From: CAYRXE01 sp964428205
Lineage (GTDB): Bacteria > Patescibacteriota > Gracilibacteria > Peribacterales > Peribacteraceae
Direction of reading: 5' to 3'
Assembly: GCA_964428205.1 (NCBI GenBank)
Contig: CAYRXE010000022.1
Location: 1 to 16,905 of the forward strand
DNA: 16,905 bases
Shown: positions 6,311 to 12,297 of the stretch, one piece after another
Position numbering within the stretch: position 1 is the stretch's first letter
Layout of the letters: the number at the start of each line of letters is the position of its first letter
Translations under genes and position numbers: made by a program
The notes under the pieces: model-generated
What the model was told of the DNA's origin: nothing
The model's input: the letters and a program-made list of their open reading frames with translations, nothing else
Databases searched by the model: none

Positions 6311-6871
6311 ATGGACCTCGTTCTCTTCGGAATCCAAGGCAGTGGCAAAGGAACACAAGCTAAGAAGTTGGCTGCCGAACATGGATTCGAGATTTTTGAG
6401 GCAGGCGCCGAGCTCCGCAAGATCGCCGCAAGCGGATCGGACTTGGGAAAGACGGTCAAAGAGCACATCGATGCCGGTCACTTGGTCCCGCACGAGATCA
6501 TCATGCTCGTGGTCAAGAATGCCATTTGCGCCAAGCCCAAAGAAACCACGATCATCTTTGACGGTGTTCCACGCGACGAAAACCAAATGAACGATTTCAA
6601 CGTAATCATGCAGGGGTGTGGTCGCGACTTCCGTTGCGTGCATTTTCTCTTGGATGCCGAGGCCGGCGTACAGAGAATCGTCGGTCGTGCAAAGTTGGAA
6701 GGCAGAGTGGATGATCAAAATGAAGAAACCATTCGCAAGCGCATGAATACCTTCTTGGCCAAGACCATGCCGGTGATTGAGGCATACAAGGCCCAAGGCA
6801 AAGTCACAGAAATCCAGGCGGATGGCGCCGTGGAACAGGTTTATGCGGATCTGGAGAAATTGGTCCACTGA
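6311..6871 (+). CDS. adk: Adenylate kinase (short-LID type, divergent AMP site)
   Basis: Adenylate kinase interconverts ATP + AMP and 2 ADP in the cytoplasm. The 186-residue product carries the P-loop GIQGSGKGT (residues 7-15), DGVPR (84-88, usually DGFPR), and GRVDDQNEETIRKR (131-144) with the Arg/Asp residues of the catalytic LID edge. The LID is the short type without zinc Cys. The usual STGDMLR AMP-binding segment is EAGAELR here (residues 30-36), so the Thr and Asp are replaced by Ala. That makes a related nucleoside monophosphate kinase specificity possible, but the secY-adk-map context strongly favours Adk. It starts 2 nt after the small unknown gene and ends TGA. Confidence 0.9.
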   Translation: MDLVLFGIQGSGKGTQAKKLAAEHGFEIFEAGAELRKIAASGSDLGKTVKEHIDAGHLVPHEIIMLVVKNAICAKPKETTIIFDGVPRDENQMNDFNVIMQGCGRDFRCVHFLLDAEAGVQRIVGRAKLEGRVDDQNEETIRKRMNTFLAKTMPVIEAYKAQGKVTEIQADGAVEQVYADLEKLVH

Positions 6872-6888
6872 TCCGCTACTCTCCACCT

Positions 6889-7635
6889 ATGCCCTCTTTC
6901 CAAATCCTCAAGCCCGCTCAAATCGAGAGCCTGCGTAAAGCCGGCAAGATTTTGCGTGAGTGCTTACAGGCAACAGCTGCACAGGTAAAAGACGGCATGA
7001 CGACCAAAGAAGTCGATACCTTTGCCGAGGAGTTTATCCGGTCGCGGGGAGGTATCCCCGCGTTCAAGGGATACAACGGATTTACCGGGACATTGTGTAC
7101 GTCGGTGAATGACGAATGTGTGCACGGCATCCCCGGTCCTCGTGTTTTGAAAAACGGCGACATCATCGGGTTGGACGGCGGTGTGATCTACGACGGGTTG
7201 TACACCGATGCGTGCATCACCGTGCCGGTAGGGGATGTGCCGTTCGAAACGATTCGCTTTCTCGAAGTTTCCAAAGCTGCGCTCGACGCCGCCGTGAGTG
7301 TGGTGAAACCCGGTGCACAGATTGGCGATATTTCCTCCATGATCCAGGCAGTCGTAGAGGGTGGGGGATATCGTTGTGTGAATGCGCTCACGGGTCATGG
7401 GTTGGGATCCGAATTGCACCAGTATCCAGACATCCCCAACACAGGCACCAAAGGAACAGGTCCTGTTTTGCCTCCGTGGACACTCATTGCCATCGAACCG
7501 ATTACTTCTATGGGCAAACCTGGCATCCGCGAATTGGCTGATGGATGGACAATTGTCACTGCAGATGGTTCCTTGAGCGCTCATTTTGAGCACTCCGTAC
7601 TGGTGACCGTGGACGGGTGCGAGGTATTGGCGTAA
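6889..7635 (+). CDS. map: Methionine aminopeptidase, type I
   Basis: This enzyme removes the initiator Met from nascent proteins. The 248-residue pita-bread-fold protein has all five metal ligands: Asp96 (GLDGG), Asp107 (YTDA), His170 (GHGLG), Glu203 (AIEPI) and Glu234 (HFEHS). The catalytic His residues His79 (CVHGIPG) and His177 are also present. The usual HExP after the second active-site His reads HQYP, a change at a non-ligand position. There is no N-terminal zinc-finger extension, so it is the short type I form. It follows adk by 17 nt in the conserved secY-adk-map-infA order. Its stop codon lies inside the 5' arm of an AT-rich hairpin. Confidence 0.96.
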   Translation: MPSFQILKPAQIESLRKAGKILRECLQATAAQVKDGMTTKEVDTFAEEFIRSRGGIPAFKGYNGFTGTLCTSVNDECVHGIPGPRVLKNGDIIGLDGGVIYDGLYTDACITVPVGDVPFETIRFLEVSKAALDAAVSVVKPGAQIGDISSMIQAVVEGGGYRCVNALTGHGLGSELHQYPDIPNTGTKGTGPVLPPWTLIAIEPITSMGKPGIRELADGWTIVTADGSLSAHFEHSVLVTVDGCEVLA

Positions 7636-7660
7636 ATATACATTAATAAAATATATTTAC
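7632..7660 (+). terminator. AT-rich hairpin at the end of map
   Basis: GTAAATATA (7632-7640) pairs perfectly with TATATTTAC (7652-7660) around an 11-nt AT-rich loop, followed by ATTTTGG. The map stop codon is within the left arm. It is an AT-rich island in an otherwise GC-rich cluster. It may end the rplO-map unit, although an A/T stem is a weak intrinsic terminator. Confidence 0.4.
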
Positions 7661-7711
7661 ATTTTGGCAAGTTCATTTGTCCAACGTACACACAAATTGC
7701 TCTCCGCAGGC

Positions 7712-7740
7712 TTGCTGATGCTCAAATCCCTCTGTAGGAT
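7712..7740 (+). promoter_or_regulatory. Probable promoter for infA and the alpha-type operon
   Basis: TTGCTG (7712-7717) and TAGGAT (7735-7740) are separated by 17 nt, and a TG (7733-7734) directly precedes the -10. The predicted start near 7747 leaves about 23 nt of leader before the infA GTG. It lies downstream of the AT-rich hairpin after map, as expected for a new transcription unit. Confidence 0.5.
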
Positions 7741-7769
7741 CCCTCGGCTCTTGACCCCCTGTTTTCTCT

Positions 7770-8075
7770 GTGTCTAAGGACGTTATCGAACTCGAAGGGA
7801 TAGTAGAAGAAGCGTATCCCAACGCACAATTCCGCGTCCGCGTCACGACTGAACAATTCAAGGACAAGAATCTCGTGCTGCTTTGCACCCTTGCCGGTCG
7901 CATGCGCGTCCATCGCGTACGCATCCTGCCGGGAGACAAGGTCAAGCTGGAGATGACGCCTTACGATCTCGAGAAAGGGCGCATCACCTATCGTTTCAAT
8001 CCATTCAACCCGAATAATCCCACCGCTCCACAGCCTGGAGCATCCACCCCTCCTCCTGTCTCTACTCCCCAATGA
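7770..8075 (+). CDS. infA: Translation initiation factor IF-1 with C-terminal tail
   Basis: IF-1 binds the A site of the 30S subunit during initiation. The OB-fold core is clear: DVIELEGIVEEAYPNAQFRV, then LAGRMRVHRVRILPGDKVKL, then the PYDLEKGRITYRF ending. The start is a GTG giving MSKDVIELEG; no ATG fits. Two differences from the usual 72-residue protein are seen. A few extra residues occur around 27-37 (TEQFKDKNLVL), and a Pro/Asn/Thr-rich tail of about 25 residues follows GRITYRF (total 101). The stop overlaps the rpmJ start as ATGA, so the two are translationally coupled. Confidence 0.95.
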   Translation: MSKDVIELEGIVEEAYPNAQFRVRVTTEQFKDKNLVLLCTLAGRMRVHRVRILPGDKVKLEMTPYDLEKGRITYRFNPFNPNNPTAPQPGASTPPPVSTPQ

Positions 8076-8203
8076 AAGTTCGTCCTAGCTGCCGGCCCAT
8101 GTGCAAAGACTGCCGTCTCGTCATTCGTAGGAATGGCAAAGGCAAGCCTGTCCGTCGCATCGTCTGCAGCAAGTTCCCTAAGCACAAACAGCGTCAGGGT
8201 TAA
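8072..8203 (+). CDS. rpmJ: 50S ribosomal protein L36
   Basis: L36 is the smallest large-subunit protein and binds zinc. The 43-codon ORF starts at ATG 8072, overlapping the infA stop by 4 nt. It reads MKVRPSCRPMCKDCRLVIRR at the start and ends KHKQRQG. The zinc ligands Cys11, Cys14, Cys32 and His38 are all present, so it is the zinc-binding form. It is about five residues longer than the common 37-38, with the extra residues in the loop before Cys32 (NGKGKPVRR). It lies in its conserved place between infA and rpsM. Confidence 0.96.
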   Translation: MKVRPSCRPMCKDCRLVIRRNGKGKPVRRIVCSKFPKHKQRQG

Positions 8204-8229
8204 TCCCACGCTTTCCTCCCTCCTCTCCC

Positions 8230-8610
8230 ATGCTTCGTATCGGTGGTGTCGTCCTTCCCGGCAATAAGCGTATCGCTATCTCCCTGACTTACATCAAGGG
8301 AATCGGTCGCGCACTTGCTCTCAAGATTCTCGACGAATTGCACATCGATCAAAGCACGAAGACAGACGACGTGACCGAAGCAGATCAGGCTCGCTTGCGC
8401 GTGCGCACGGAGCAGGAACTCATCGAAGGTGAACTCACCCGCAAGGTCTCTCTCGACATCAAGCGTTTGCAAGACATCGGCACGTGGCGTGGCCACAGGC
8501 ATAAGAAGAAGTTACCTGTCCGTGGTCAGTCCTCGCGCCGCAACGCCCGCACGAAGCGCGGCAAGAAGAAGACAGGTCTGTCCGGTCGTACCGTTCTTAC
8601 CAAGACCTAA
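8230..8610 (+). CDS. rpsM: 30S ribosomal protein S13
   Basis: S13 sits in the head of the 30S subunit and contacts P-site tRNA and L5 across the subunit interface. The 126-residue product has the N-terminal helix-two-turn-helix part (LTYIKGIGRALALKILDEL), the long middle helices, and the conserved basic tail with HKKKLPVRGQSSRRNARTKR. Length is normal. The start follows a strongly pyrimidine-rich tract (8206-8229) that is the complement of a Shine-Dalgarno sequence rather than a match to it. No E. coli-like alpha operon pseudoknot was recognised upstream. Confidence 0.96.
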   Translation: MLRIGGVVLPGNKRIAISLTYIKGIGRALALKILDELHIDQSTKTDDVTEADQARLRVRTEQELIEGELTRKVSLDIKRLQDIGTWRGHRHKKKLPVRGQSSRRNARTKRGKKKTGLSGRTVLTKT

Positions 8611-8622
8611 TCCATCCACCTT

Positions 8623-9078
8623 ATGGCTGATACAGCTGAAAAACCATCGGTTGCCGCTCTCCTTGAGGCCTCTGAGCCTGCAGCTACTACCGCTGCAGCT
8701 CCTGCCGGTAAGAAAAAGAAGATCAAGCGCCACTTGCCGAAGGCTCGTGTGTGCATCCATGCCGGAGAGAACAACACTATCGTCACGTTCACGGATTTCG
8801 ACGGTAACGTGCTCTGCTGGAGCAGCTCCGGTTCGTCCGGATTCAAAGGAACGCGCAAGTCGACGCCATACGCTGCCAAGGTTGCTGCCGAAAACGCCGC
8901 TCTCAAGGCTAAGCCATACGGCATCGAGTCTGTCACGGTTGAGGTCAAAGGACTTGGACCGGGACGCGAGCAGTCCATCCGTGGACTCCAGAGCGCAGGT
9001 CTTAACCTCGACGCCATCATTGATGTCACGCCTATCCCACACGGTGGTTGCCGTCCTGCTGGACGCCGCCGCGTCTAA
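8623..9078 (+). CDS. rpsK: 30S ribosomal protein S11 with N-terminal extension
   Basis: S11 lines the platform of the 30S subunit next to the mRNA exit. The core begins around residue 40 (KARVCIHAGENNTIVTFTD) and contains GSSGFKGTRKSTPYAAKVAA, EVKGLGPGREQSIRGLQSAG and the conserved ending DVTPIPHGGCRPAGRRRV. The first 30 residues (Ala, Thr, Pro, Glu, then a Lys cluster) are an extra low-complexity segment, bringing the length to 151 against about 129. ATG 8623 is the only good start; the extension cannot be removed without starting inside the reading frame at a non-standard codon. Confidence 0.96.
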   Translation: MADTAEKPSVAALLEASEPAATTAAAPAGKKKKIKRHLPKARVCIHAGENNTIVTFTDFDGNVLCWSSSGSSGFKGTRKSTPYAAKVAAENAALKAKPYGIESVTVEVKGLGPGREQSIRGLQSAGLNLDAIIDVTPIPHGGCRPAGRRRV

Positions 9079-9103
9079 ACATTGATCCTCACTTTTCTTT
9101 TTT

Positions 9104-9721
9104 ATGCGTTATACCGGACCAAAGGCTAAGAAAGTTCGCCGCCAGGGTACAAACATCTTCGGCTCCGATAAGTACGACCGCGTACTCACCCGCAAGCCAT
9201 ACGGCCCGGGTAAGGGTCCTAAGTCCCAGACGAGCAAGCTCTCTGAGTACGGTAAGCAGCTTTTGGAAAAGCAGAAGGCCCGCGACATGTACGGCCTTTC
9301 TGAGCACCAGTTCCAGCGTCTCTATAAAGAGGCAACGCAGGTGACGGGTCAGACAGGTGAGACATTCAAGCAGCTCTTGGAGCGCCGTCTCGACAACGCA
9401 GTCTTCCGCGCTGGTTTCGCCATGACGCGCATGCAGGCCCGCCAGTTCGTGGGTCATGGACTCTTCACCGTCGATGGTATCCGCGTCACTATCCCGTCCT
9501 TCCGCGTAAAGCCCGGCCAGGTTATCGCTGTGCGCACGCAATCCAAGACTTCTCCTGTGTTCGCTCAAGTGTTGGGCTCACACGAGAAGTACTCCGCTCC
9601 TACATGGCTCACCGTTGATAACGGTTCCATGAAGATCACGGTTAAGGAGCTTCCTGGCGCCGAGCACGGCGAACAGGGCATCGACGTTCGTAAGATCGTC
9701 GAGTTCTACTCTCGCAACTAA
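9104..9721 (+). CDS. rpsD: 30S ribosomal protein S4, zinc-free form
   Basis: S4 nucleates 30S assembly, lines the mRNA entry tunnel and in many bacteria represses its own operon. The 205-residue product begins MRYTGPKAKKVRRQGTNIFG and lacks the N-terminal zinc Cys residues. It contains the S4 RNA-binding domain around residues 90-155 (LERRLDNAVFRAGFAMTRMQ, then ARQFVGHGLFTVDG), with the usual C-terminal IVEFYSRN. Length is normal. The start follows CACTTTTCTTTTTT, with no Shine-Dalgarno sequence. A UUCG hairpin lies between its stop and rpoA. Confidence 0.96.
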   Translation: MRYTGPKAKKVRRQGTNIFGSDKYDRVLTRKPYGPGKGPKSQTSKLSEYGKQLLEKQKARDMYGLSEHQFQRLYKEATQVTGQTGETFKQLLERRLDNAVFRAGFAMTRMQARQFVGHGLFTVDGIRVTIPSFRVKPGQVIAVRTQSKTSPVFAQVLGSHEKYSAPTWLTVDNGSMKITVKELPGAEHGEQGIDVRKIVEFYSRN

Positions 9722-9736
9722 TTTTACCTCTCAATC

Positions 9737-9754
9737 GCACTGCTTCGGCGGTGC
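9737..9754 (+). promoter_or_regulatory. cUUCGg hairpin between rpsD and rpoA
   Basis: GCACTGC (9737-9743) pairs with GCGGTGC (9748-9754) over 7 bp, with one G-U, closed by a UUCG tetraloop in the stabilising C(UUCG)G context. ATC/GAT could extend the stem after a bulge. It lies 29 nt before the rpoA start and is followed by a C-rich tract, not a U-tract. It is more likely a processing, stability or translational element than a terminator. Confidence 0.5.
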
Positions 9755-9783
9755 TTGATCCCCCTTCCATACCCCCTCCCGGT

Positions 9784-10782
9784 ATGCACATCATCCAGGA
9801 AGAGATCGGTCTCCCAACATTCGCTGTCACCCCTGTCAAAAAGGGTGATGCGCGTCAGGCAATCTTCGCGATTGCACCATTGCCACCGGGATACGGTCTC
9901 ACATTGGGCAACGCGCTTCGTCGCGTGCTCCTGAGCAGTCTCCCAGGTGCAGCGGTCACATCCGTTCGCGTGCAGGGTGTTCAGCACGAGTACACGACCA
10001 TCAAGGGCGTGCACGAGTCTGTCATGGACATGATGCTCAACTTCAAGCTCTTGAAGCTCAAGAAGCACAGCAAGGATTCCGAAGTCATCACGCTCTCCGC
10101 AAAGGGCCCCAAGGACGTTACGGCTGCAGACCTCACGGTCTCCTCCGATATCGAAGTCCTCAACCCAGAACTCCACCTCTTTACGCTCGAGAAGGGCGCC
10201 GCCATCGACATGCAGATCACGGTGGAGAAGGGAGTGGGTTACGCTTCGGCTGCAGAGCGCAACCGCAAGCAGAACGAGCCAGGTCTCATGTACGTCGACG
10301 CTATCTTCACGCCAGTCGTGAAGGTCAAATTCGATGTCGAGCCTACACGCGTTGGTCAGCGTACGGATCTCGAGAAGCTCACGCTTGATGTCGAGACGTC
10401 CGGTTCTCTCTCTGCAGAGGAGGCCGTTCAGTTCGCAAGCCAGCTCCTCCAGAGCTACTTCGGTTACTTCGGTTCCGACAAGAAGGTTGTGGAGCCAGAG
10501 TTCATGGCCGATTTCTCCCGCGCAACGACGCCTCATGTTGATGACAACACGAGCACGCCAGTGAAGGAGAGCTACACCCCCATCGAAATCCTCAACTTCT
10601 CGCCACGCACCCTCAACGCCCTCATCAATGCCGGTGTTGGATCCATTGAACAGCTCACGAAGTGCAGCGAGGCTACCCTTAGTAACTTCCGTGGCTTTGG
10701 TGCCAAGGCCCTCGACGAGGTCAAAAAGACCCTCGGCGATCGCGGTTTGGCCCTCGCCAGCGATGCCCCGATGGACGCCTAG
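9784..10782 (+). CDS. rpoA: DNA-directed RNA polymerase subunit alpha
   Basis: The alpha dimer nucleates RNA polymerase assembly. The 332-residue product has the N-terminal domain with PLPPGYGLTLGNALRRVLLS, the dimerisation signature near residue 35, and LPGAAVTSVRV. A linker follows, then the C-terminal domain from about residue 264 with two helix-hairpin-helix-like motifs (FSPRTLNALINAGV; FRGFGAKALDEVKK). Arg275 and Asn278 match the E. coli residues R265 and N268 that bind UP elements. The ATG at 9784 gives MHIIQEEIGLP; an upstream GTG at 9751 would overlap the UUCG hairpin and add a non-homologous Pro-rich start. It lies between rpsD and rplQ as usual. Confidence 0.96.
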   Translation: MHIIQEEIGLPTFAVTPVKKGDARQAIFAIAPLPPGYGLTLGNALRRVLLSSLPGAAVTSVRVQGVQHEYTTIKGVHESVMDMMLNFKLLKLKKHSKDSEVITLSAKGPKDVTAADLTVSSDIEVLNPELHLFTLEKGAAIDMQITVEKGVGYASAAERNRKQNEPGLMYVDAIFTPVVKVKFDVEPTRVGQRTDLEKLTLDVETSGSLSAEEAVQFASQLLQSYFGYFGSDKKVVEPEFMADFSRATTPHVDDNTSTPVKESYTPIEILNFSPRTLNALINAGVGSIEQLTKCSEATLSNFRGFGAKALDEVKKTLGDRGLALASDAPMDA

Positions 10783-10834
10783 TTCATCCTTGGCCATCGA
10801 CTTCCCACTCATAATCCTCTAGACTCTCCCGCCC

Positions 10835-11272
10835 ATGCGTCACCGCGTTTCCCGCCTCCGGCTCAGCTACAAACCTGCACATAGCAATATGCTGCAGCGT
10901 AACCTTGTCACATCCGTATTGCTGTACGAGAAGGTCCGCACGACGCTCAAGCGCGCACAGGTGGTTCGTCCTCAGATCGATCAGATCATCACGCTCGCAA
11001 AGAAGAAGGACCCAATGAACGCGATCCGCGCCATCAACATGGTCCTGACCGATAAGAACGCCAGCCGCAAGACGATGGAGGTGCTCAAGGCTCGCTACAA
11101 GGATCGTCAGTCCGGTTTCACCCGCATTGTGCCGCTCGGTATGCGCCAGGGTGATGGTGCCAAGCTCGTGTCTCTCGAACTCGTCGACGCTGCAACGCCT
11201 TCCGAACAGGAGGCAGTAAAGGCAGCGAAGACCGAGAAGAAAGTGAAGAAGACTTCCGCATCCAAGAAATGA
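10835..11272 (+). CDS. rplQ: 50S ribosomal protein L17
   Basis: L17 lies near the polypeptide exit tunnel opening. The 145-residue product starts MRHRVSRLRLSYKPAHSNML, with the conserved RNLVTSVLLYEKVRTTLKRA and the IITLAKK segment, then the family's C-terminal beta part (GFTRIVPLGMRQGDGAKLVS). About 20 Lys/Ala/Thr residues form an extra tail. The stop overlaps the rplM start as ATGA. The 52-nt gap after rpoA includes a CATAAT (10810-10815) but no convincing -35, so I do not call a promoter. Confidence 0.95.
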   Translation: MRHRVSRLRLSYKPAHSNMLQRNLVTSVLLYEKVRTTLKRAQVVRPQIDQIITLAKKKDPMNAIRAINMVLTDKNASRKTMEVLKARYKDRQSGFTRIVPLGMRQGDGAKLVSLELVDAATPSEQEAVKAAKTEKKVKKTSASKK

Positions 11273-11703
11273 AAACCTCTACACCTAAAGCAGCGGCTCC
11301 AACCTGGTACGTCGTCGACGCTACCGATCAGTCGATTGGTCGCATGTCGTCCAGGATTGCTCACGTTCTTCGTGGCAAGCACAAGCCTACGTTCTCTGCT
11401 CATCAGATGTGCGGAGATGTGGTGATCGTCATCAACGCCGAGAAGATGGCTGTAAGCCCAGAGAAAGGCCGCCGCAAGACGTACTACAAGCACTCCGGAA
11501 TGCTCGGTCACATCAAGAGCGCTTCGCTCACCGAGATGATGGAGCGCGACGCACGCAAAGTGATTGAACTCGCTGTGTACGGCATGTTGCCACGCAACCG
11601 CCTGCGCGAGGACATCCTCCACCGTTTGCACGTCTACAACGACGACAAGCACAAGTACGCTGCTCAGAAGCCCCAGCCTTTGGATCTTACCAAGTTGCTG
11701 TAA
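11269..11703 (+). CDS. rplM: 50S ribosomal protein L13
   Basis: L13 is an early assembly protein of the large subunit. The 144-residue product has the typical order: TWYVVDATDQSIGRMSSRIA, LRGKHKPTF, GDVVIVINAEK, KTYYKHSG and the signature YGMLPRNRLRED. The first 11 residues are a small extra Ala/Pro/Thr stretch. It overlaps the rplQ stop by 4 nt, which indicates translational coupling. The rplQ-rplM-rpsI order occurs in many bacteria, often with other genes between; here they are directly joined. Confidence 0.96.
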   Translation: MKTSTPKAAAPTWYVVDATDQSIGRMSSRIAHVLRGKHKPTFSAHQMCGDVVIVINAEKMAVSPEKGRRKTYYKHSGMLGHIKSASLTEMMERDARKVIELAVYGMLPRNRLREDILHRLHVYNDDKHKYAAQKPQPLDLTKLL

Positions 11704-11715
11704 TTCCCAACCCTC

Positions 11716-12132
11716 ATGACTGCTACTCCTTCCACCACCAAGCGTCCGTACTTCCACAGTATTGGTAAGCGCAAAAGCGCGATTGCCGATGTAAAGCTGT
11801 TGTCCGACGGATCCGGTGAAATCAAGGTGAACGGTATGAAGCCTAGGGAGTACTTCCAGTCTCCTTACCAGGTAGAGAACGCCACGGCTCCTTTGGTGAT
11901 GACCGAACAGAAGTCGAACTTCGATGTCGAAATCCGCGTAGTCGGAGGCGGCAAGTCCGCTCAGTCTGATGCCATGCGCCACGGTATCTCCCGCGCATTG
12001 CTCCTCGTAAACCCTGATTATCGCAGTGACCTTAAGCGCGCCGGATTCCTCCGTCGCGATGCGCGCATCAAAGAGCGCAAGAAGCCAGGTCTCAAGCGTG
12101 CTCGCCGCGCACCACAGTTCAGCAAACGTTAA
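11716..12132 (+). CDS. rpsI: 30S ribosomal protein S9
   Basis: S9 lies in the 30S head, and its C-terminal Lys-Arg reaches P-site tRNA. The 138-residue product has FHSIGKRKSAIADVKLL near the start, the GxIKVNG strand, GKSAQSDAMRHGISRALL, and the basic tail ending RAPQFSKR. Length is close to normal. It lies 12 nt after rplM and closes the ribosomal cluster. Its last 8 codons plus stop and 2 nt occur again 80 nt downstream with synonymous differences, which suggests that the 3' end was once replaced or duplicated. Confidence 0.96.
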   Translation: MTATPSTTKRPYFHSIGKRKSAIADVKLLSDGSGEIKVNGMKPREYFQSPYQVENATAPLVMTEQKSNFDVEIRVVGGGKSAQSDAMRHGISRALLLVNPDYRSDLKRAGFLRRDARIKERKKPGLKRARRAPQFSKR

Positions 12133-12134
12133 TC
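12104..12134 (+). repeat. Direct repeat, left copy (rpsI 3' end)
   Basis: These 31 nt cover the last codons and stop of rpsI. They match 12184-12214 at 28 of 31 positions, at an offset of exactly 80 nt. The three mismatches are AGC versus TCC (two bases, both Ser) and AAA versus AAG (both Lys). This is the intact, expressed copy. Confidence 0.85.
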
Positions 12135-12183
12135 TCGATCCCTTTCACGTGGGCTGTTGGTGGCTATTTCGGGTACACGGCAA

Positions 12184-12214
12184 GCCGCGCACCACAGTTC
12201 TCCAAGCGTTAATC
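12184..12214 (+). pseudogene. Remnant second copy of the rpsI 3' end
   Basis: This is the right copy of the repeat. Read in frame it encodes RAPQFSKR and a TAA stop, the same residues as the true S9 C-terminus, although three bases differ. The 80-nt offset is not a multiple of three and the stop of the real gene precedes it, so it is not translated as part of S9. The upstream sequence in its frame shows no further S9 similarity. The purely synonymous change pattern suggests it derives from a divergent functional rpsI allele rather than from recent decay of the local copy. Confidence 0.7.
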
Positions 12215-12220
12215 CTTACA

Positions 12221-12292
12221 AGCTTTTAGCTGTTAGGTGTTAGCTTTTAGTTACAAGAAAAACTAACAGCCAAAAGCTAAAACCTAAAAGCT
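12221..12292. repeat. 32-bp imperfect inverted repeat, likely bidirectional terminator
   Basis: The arms 12221-12252 and 12261-12292 pair at about 25 of 32 positions around an 8-nt A-rich loop. The outer 9 bp (AGCTTTTAG) and the inner end pair well. Each arm also holds short direct repeats of AGCTTTTAG-like units. It is AT-rich and lies between the convergent rpsI and the minus-strand gene ending at 12298. That position suits a shared terminator, but the internally repetitive make-up also resembles dispersed intergenic repeats. Confidence 0.65.
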
Positions 12293-12297
12293 CTGCT

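Noticed and set aside
9751..9783. GTG start for rpoA
   Set aside because: It lies within the 3' arm of the UUCG hairpin and adds a Pro-rich non-homologous segment; ATG 9784 fits family length.
9724..10812. 362-residue minus-strand ORF opposite rpoA
   Set aside because: It mirrors rpoA almost exactly in extent, has no family resemblance, and is explained by rare use of codons that give antisense stops.
10806..10834. Promoter before rplQ at CATAAT
   Set aside because: Only the -10 looks fair; the TTGGCC upstream is 14 nt away, and the gap is short within a conserved operon.
11107..11982. 291-residue minus-strand ORF opposite rplM and rpsI
   Set aside because: It crosses three certain plus-strand genes and has no coding support of its own.
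12221..12292. CRISPR array
   Set aside because: The repeated words are short, inverted and without regular spacers, and no cas genes are present.
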